From NCBI RefSeq assembly GCF_965201005.1, contig NZ_OZ241747.1, positions 2,170,001 through 2,234,000 of the forward strand: 64,000 bases of DNA, written 5' to 3'. This stretch comes from Mucilaginibacter_A sp965201005 (GTDB taxonomy: Bacteria; Bacteroidota; Bacteroidia; Sphingobacteriales; Sphingobacteriaceae). The translations under genes and the position numbers were made by a program. The notes beneath the pieces were generated by a model that searched no databases, was not told the DNA's origin, and saw nothing but the letters and a program-made list of their open reading frames with translations. Below are positions 63,645 through 64,000 of this stretch, one piece after another (within the stretch, counting starts at the first letter, position 1; each line of letters starts with the position of its first letter).

Positions 63645-63835
63645 ATGCTTCTTTTATCGGATAAAAAACAAGGTCATCCCCCTAACCCCCTTCAAAAGGG
63701 GGAACTCTAAAACGCAAACCTATATGATCGATAATTTAAAAAACTTAAAGGTATGCGGCGTACTTCCCCCTTTTGAAGGGGGTTAGGGGGATGACTTACT
63801 AATCAACACCAATAAATACCCGATAAAAACAGCAT
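63645..63835. repeat. Nested inverted repeats: core-motif pair around a 32-bp perfect inverted repeat
   Basis: Outer: core motif at 63645-63656 (plus; then TCGGATAAAAAAC) and 63824-63835 (minus, GT type; second block TCGGGTATTTATT). Inner: arms of 32 bp at 63673-63704 and 63764-63795 are exact reverse complements, starting GTCATCCCCCTAACCCCCTT and each containing a CCCCCTTCAAAAGGGGG near-palindrome. GC-rich inverted repeats of this sort are often seen in Bacteroidota intergenic DNA. It lies in the gap between the ABC ATPase and permease genes. Confidence 0.88.
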
Positions 63836-63881
63836 CCAACAAACAGCTACTTTACCCACAATAACGCAAGATATTTTCTAA

Positions 63882-64000
63882 ATGAACCAAACTCCAAATA
63901 TTCAAAAACGGCCTATCAACTTTGGCTGGCTGCTGCAAATGGCCTGGCGGGACAGCCGCAAAAACCGCTCGCGCCTGTTCCTTTTTATCTCTTCCATCGT
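63882..64000 (+). CDS. ABC transporter permease (YbbP/FtsX-like), N-terminal fragment
   Basis: Partial gene running off the right edge; 39 codons visible. It starts MNQTPNIQKRPINFGWLLQM, then AWRDSRKNRSRLFLFISSIV, the basic stretch preceding the first transmembrane helix of FtsX/MacB-type permeases (compare the AWRDxRxxRxRL pattern). It follows its ATPase partner after a 245-bp gap that contains the nested inverted repeats, an unusually large gap for an ABC pair. Confidence 0.82.
   Translation, partial: MNQTPNIQKRPINFGWLLQMAWRDSRKNRSRLFLFISSI

Overview
The window looks like chromosome from a member of the Bacteroidota, most likely a Sphingobacteriaceae relative (Pedobacter/Mucilaginibacter type). 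The reasons are: a PorP/SprF plus CHU_C-type (type IX secretion) protein pair, a short RpoD of 285 aa without region 1.1, a ComEC without a metallo-beta-lactamase tail, -7 boxes of the TAnnTTTGC type, moderate GC and almost no Shine-Dalgarno sequences. I see no rRNA, tRNA, prophage, transposase or CRISPR array. Most genes are housekeeping.

Layout. 1-5277: 2-oxoacid dehydrogenase E2 (partial), cinA and lptD on the minus strand, divergent from a cell-wall amidase and an MCE/MlaD protein (to 6266). 6420-9755: minus-strand run phoH, purC, STAS protein, rnz. 9857-15168: plus-strand SAM hydrolase, an unknown membrane protein, an ABC exporter, a beta-CASP nuclease and a lipoprotein. 15268-27159: mainly minus-strand serC-serA, rpe, rpoD, an RluA synthase, a response regulator, a TlpA-like thioredoxin, gatB and alaS. 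27764-28992: MerR regulator and lipid kinase. 30289-34448: an outer-membrane protein with a ComEA-like domain followed by comEC. 35242-46898: metallo-hydrolase, epimerase, priA, the rpmH-rnpA-yidD-tsaB cluster, ChaN-like protein, mscL, rpoN. 46900-47780: a repeat-filled intergenic region. 47821-52320: the type IX pair. 53029-64000: DUF1080 protein, DUF892 protein, NmrA-like reductase, amino-acid permease, acyltransferase, topoisomerase III, and a TesA-YbbA-YbbP-like locus cut by the window end. Two genes are very short: rpmH (43602-43760) and a 34-aa membrane peptide (18628-18732).

The outstanding signal is not a gene. A 12-bp core, ATGCTTCTTTTA (variants: G/A at position 3; TC or GT at positions 6-7), occurs about 73 times on both strands by my hand count, a little over one per kb, where chance predicts well under one. 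It usually continues into a second block close to TCGGTATAAATTTTGG. About 46 copies are intergenic, often as inverted pairs, several with an outer span of 89-94 bp. About 27 lie inside reading frames, including housekeeping genes. Density, two-block structure, presence in genes and paired intergenic copies resemble the DNA uptake sequences of Neisseriaceae and Pasteurellaceae; I know of no such system described in Bacteroidota. The window also encodes ComEC and, directly upstream, a beta-barrel protein with a ComEA-like N-terminus, which is an obvious candidate partner. A dispersed REPIN/MITE-like family is the main alternative.

Two other repeat families are present: a composite element of mutually inverted L and R modules (27321-27660 and, as a tandem of about 390 bp, 46978-47730), and a perfect 32-bp inverted repeat (63673-63795) nested inside a pair of core motifs.
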